The notes beneath the pieces were generated by a model. It ran no database searches and was not told where the DNA came from. It was given only the letters and a program-made list of their open reading frames with translations. Both the position numbers and the translations under genes were made by a program. This document shows, piece by piece, positions 61,296-64,000 of a stretch of 64,000 nt of DNA (the stretch's first letter is position 1; each line of letters begins with the position of its first letter). Source of the stretch: Myrica gale (lineage: Eukaryota > Streptophyta > Magnoliopsida > Fagales > Myricaceae); contig OZ005603.1 of assembly GCA_963930655.1 (NCBI GenBank), positions 25,558,201 to 25,622,200 on the forward strand. The letters run 5' to 3'.

Positions 61296-62793
61296 GCTGT
61301 CAGTACTTCGAGAACAATGGGCTCGGAGACTTTAGTAAGACAGGGCGATTGGTTCAAAAGCCCCTTCTCAGACCACATTGGCCCATTGGGCCCTATTTTA
61401 GATTTTTCAATCGCTACAATTGTGCAGAGGCCGAAACTCAAAATAAACAAAACAGTTTACAAAGGTAATGTAAATAATCTGTGGAGATAATTGTTCATAA
61501 TGTAAAACAGTTTCATATTTTGTCTTCTAAGTAAATTGTTGTGTTGGATGAATTTTCTCAAGTCTTGGTCGGATGTGTGAACAGTTGTTGGATTTCTCTT
61601 TTTCTTCCTTGATCCAAACTGTTTTAGGCTCTTTTCACTTATTTCTGAAGTCTCAGTGTATATTTTTTGTGTGTTTAAGGATGCTTATAGATGCAAATTT
61701 CTTAGTTGGTTTTGGTTTTAGTTTTTTTTAAGAACTCTGCTAGTGGTTCTTGCAGGACGATCTCTCTTTCTTCTATAAGGTTTATTATGCAGACATGAAT
61801 TAGCTTTTTTCCAAATTCATGTGTTTGTTTTAACTCAAGATGTGCCGTTGATTTTTCTATGCTTGGATTTGGACTTTTAGCATAGTTTTGTGGGAAATCT
61901 AAGCCTTCATTGCTCTGAATAACGAAATTTATAGTGTTCTTCTGTTAGTGGGTTGATATGGTACCCTAACTAGTCGTTGGGATTGAGGCTTAATGCGTTT
62001 TGGGCAGCAAAAACCAGTAGCAAAATCCTTAGAATTATAAATACTCAGCAGAGGACACACCTTTTTTAGCTCTCCACTTTGTGAGTCTCATATGATGGGT
62101 TGCAACATGGTGACCAGAGTTAATTTTAGTGTCTTTTATACTCTTGATTGATCAAGGATGGGACACATATTCGTACATTAGATCTTGACATTATTTATAC
62201 TATTGATTTAAATTTTCTCATGAATTCTTTGTTCAGAATCTTAGTAGAGAAATAAATAATTGTTTGTGTTATGTTAATTTCATTGTCAAAGATTTTAAAG
62301 ATGTATTTGTCAGAGATTTGTTGTTATTTTGCAAATCCACTTGTTCTGCCCTCATTGTTATTAAGTTAAACTAGAGCTTATGTGATACCCTCCTTATTAA
62401 GCACCGTAGTTTGTTAGGGCATGTGGTGAAATTTTTTTGCATTACGAATGAAATTTTTTTTTCGTCATTTCACCTTTAAAGTTCGACACCTTTAAATTTT
62501 AATCCTGGTTCCGCCACTACCACACCGTAATGTTAGAGAACATCACGATGAGTTGGAGGTTGTATGATTTTGATGGCGTGAATGGGAAAGCGTTGAAGTG
62601 ATCGATGATTTGCGGTCAAAACTTTAAATAATTAAAAGAGAATCCAGCTTGTCTGTTAGTTAACCATTTGGTTGTCGTTTCACGTGAGTTCGTCACTTCA
62701 GCTTAGGATGCGACTTTTGAACTCAGCCCAACCCCAAGAGCATATAGCTAGTTTTTAAATTTAATAAAACTTCAAAAACAAAAATCAAGAAAT

Positions 62794-62867
62794 GACCGCA
62801 TAGCGCAGTGGATTAGCGCGTTTGACTTCGGATCAAAAGGTCGTGGGTTCGACTCCCACCGTGGTCA
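62794..62867 (+). tRNA. tRNA-Arg (anticodon UCG)
   Basis: Cloverleaf: acceptor GACCGCA; D arm with A-box TAGCGCAGTGG; anticodon stem TTTGA/TCAAA with loop CTTCGGA (anticodon TCG); T arm GTGGG-TTCGACT-CCCAC containing B-box GGTTCGACTCC. The acceptor 3' strand CGTGGTC pairs with one G-U and one A-C mismatch (position 7 to 66). The discriminator is A. No intron. CCA is not encoded, as usual in eukaryotes. No T-run terminator is obvious just downstream. Confidence 0.93.
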
Positions 62868-63098
62868 ATACGATACCTCTGGTAGTACCCTAGTGAAATG
62901 TTTCCACATCGGGGATGGATTGGAAACCTTTCTTCTTTTGGGGGTAAGGTCAATTGTGTCAGTAGGTTGTGCCTCTACATCTACAATTGGTATCTCACCA
63001 ATTGTAGGTGTAGCCATTGAGGCAGGGGTAGAAAACTTGGGGGTTGTGGATTGTGTAGATGCAATCGAAGTTTGACGATCCATCTGAAATAAAGACAC
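62868..63098 (-). pseudogene. N-terminal fragment of a BED-finger (hAT-like) transposase
   Basis: Frame from 63098 reads MDRQTSIASTQSTT a few codons in, then a Ser/Thr/Pro-rich leader, TPKRRKVSNPSPMWKHF and ends. PMWKHFTRV after a basic KRRKV block is how BED zinc fingers of plant hAT-derived proteins begin; the Cys/His part and the rest are absent. The break falls just beside the tRNA gene. Confidence 0.5.
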
Positions 63099-63379
63099 AA
63101 AATAACATACACCTCAATCAAACATACACCTCAATTAAAGTCAAGTTCGTGTAGGCCTAATATATGGCTAAACCTGTGTATACATGTATACAAATCATGC
63201 AATCCATTTGGCAAGCTAAAAAATAGGTGCATGTTCATGCAGGCCATGTTTTGAATACAGATGCACAGATTCACAACACAATTTTTTACCCAACAAACTT
63301 TAACCCCAATTCAGTTTGGATCGTCTTGAATACCAACAACTTGAAAGCAATAAACCAAACATTATTAGCAAATGCACAA

Positions 63380-63760
63380 CACAGAGTTGATAAACCAAAC
63401 ATTATTTCTATATGTAGTACAATACAAATAACCTAACTAGCAAATGCACAGATTCATTAAAAAACACAACATTTGCGCAGATTCATTAAAAAACCTAACT
63501 AAAAAACATAACATTTGTAGTACAGTACAAATAACACAACACAGATTTGATAAACCAAACATTGACGAAATTGCATTCTTAGCAAATGCACAGATTCATT
63601 AAAAAAACTAACTAAAAAACCTAACATTTGCCTCAAATTTCAGCTTCACAACACAGATTCATAACATTTGCCTAACATTTGCCTAACACAGATTCAAATT
63701 TCACCTAATATTTGCCTAACATTTGACTCAAATTTCAGCTTCACATCATGTTCATACATG
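63380..63760. repeat. Irregular short direct repeats
   Basis: Words such as AAATGCACAGATTCATTAAA, CCTAACATTTGCC and GATAAACCAAACATT recur several times. The array is irregular and non-coding, perhaps subterminal sequence of the element that held the transposase fragment. Confidence 0.6.
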
Positions 63761-64000
63761 GCTAGAGAGAGAGAATAGAGACTAGAGAGAGGGGTCTTAC
63801 CGACGGAGAGTGACTGTGAGGAGAATAGAGCTTCACAACAGGTTGCACAGCCGCCCGCCGGAGAATAGAGAGAGAGGATTGAGGGCCGAGACTCGAGAGA
63901 GGTCGCGACTAGAGAGAGGCTGAGGGCCGAGACTCTAGAGTGACTGAGGAGAATAGAGAGAGAGGGCTGACCGGCGACTGCTGAGGGCCGAGACGGAGAC
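63761..64000. other. GA-rich stretch at the window edge
   Basis: Repeats of GAGAATAGAG, GAGGGCCGAGACT and GAGAGAGG occur to the end of the window. It may be the terminal region or leader of the same transposon, or a gene beginning outside the window. Not assignable. Confidence 0.4.

Larger units (their letters stand above)
61119..62519. mobile_element. Non-autonomous TIR transposon, about 1.4 kb
   Basis: Left end CAGGGGCGGAGGGAGG and right end (read inward) TAGTGGCGGAACCAGG match at 12 of 16 positions, an imperfect terminal inverted repeat. Flanking 8-mers match only 5 of 8, so the target duplication is decayed or the ends are slightly off. No transposase is visible; the interior is AT-rich with short frames. 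Superfamily is uncertain (hAT-like ends). Confidence 0.5.

Noticed and set aside
63380-63760. CRISPR-like array
   Set aside because: Repeats are irregular in length and spacing, and this is plant nuclear DNA.

Overview
The window is nuclear DNA of a dicot plant. Its genes have GT-AG introns, its proteins are plant-specific types (a lipin-type phosphatidate phosphatase, a MAKR-type kinase regulator, an ITN1-like ankyrin/PGG protein, a family PL1 pectate lyase, an EXO70), and its intergenic DNA is AT-rich and full of plant transposons. A woody eudicot, possibly Fagales, is my impression only; nothing here fixes the species.

Layout. 1-4.4 kb: intergenic, with two long imperfect inverted-repeat (foldback) elements and a small MITE. 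4.4-11.6 kb (+): PAH1-like phosphatidate phosphatase, 10 coding exons, 1167 aa, with an in-frame array of four 88-codon repeats in the central linker. 12.9-21.2 kb (+): a 17-exon gene for a coiled-coil protein of the plant family loosely labelled 'SMC-like'; a solo LTR sits in intron 2, where an exon I expect from the family is missing. 21.5-26.9 kb: intergenic, with Tourist-like MITEs, a hAT-like MITE, a segmental repeat and a GC-rich hairpin. 27.0-28.1 kb (+): single-exon MAKR4-like gene. 28.9-36.5 kb: transposon nest on the minus strand: a degenerate L1-type LINE, a second LINE tail with RNase H remnants, a small LTR element (TRIM) inserted in that tail, and a 700-bp hAT-type element inserted in the TRIM. 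39.0-41.5 kb (-): ankyrin/PGG membrane protein, three exons, 538 aa. 44.7-48.6 kb (+): pectate lyase-like gene, five exons, 379 aa, no visible signal peptide. 50.3-52.2 kb (-): single-exon EXO70H-type exocyst subunit. 52.9-57.5 kb: decayed CACTA-type element with one recognisable end, dense CGTCCGAAC-like words and degenerate ORFs, including two copies of one small coiled-coil ORF. 59.2-60.0 kb: a young, structurally complete TRIM. 61.1-62.5 kb: a non-autonomous element starting with a 40-bp perfect palindrome. 62.8 kb: tRNA-Arg(UCG). 62.9-63.1 kb: N-terminal scrap of a BED-finger (hAT-like) transposase.

The six host genes are unrelated single genes, not a pathway or cluster. All six have open reading frames; in the four multi-exon genes splice phases close exactly. 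The most unusual content is the ABAB repeat array in the lipin gene, the missing-exon/solo-LTR coincidence, the datable TRIM, the three-layer nest with exact target-site duplications, the CACTA remnant with a duplicated accessory ORF, and the 40-bp palindrome. Exon borders were set by eye from splice sites, reading frame and remembered family sequence; no transcript or database was consulted.
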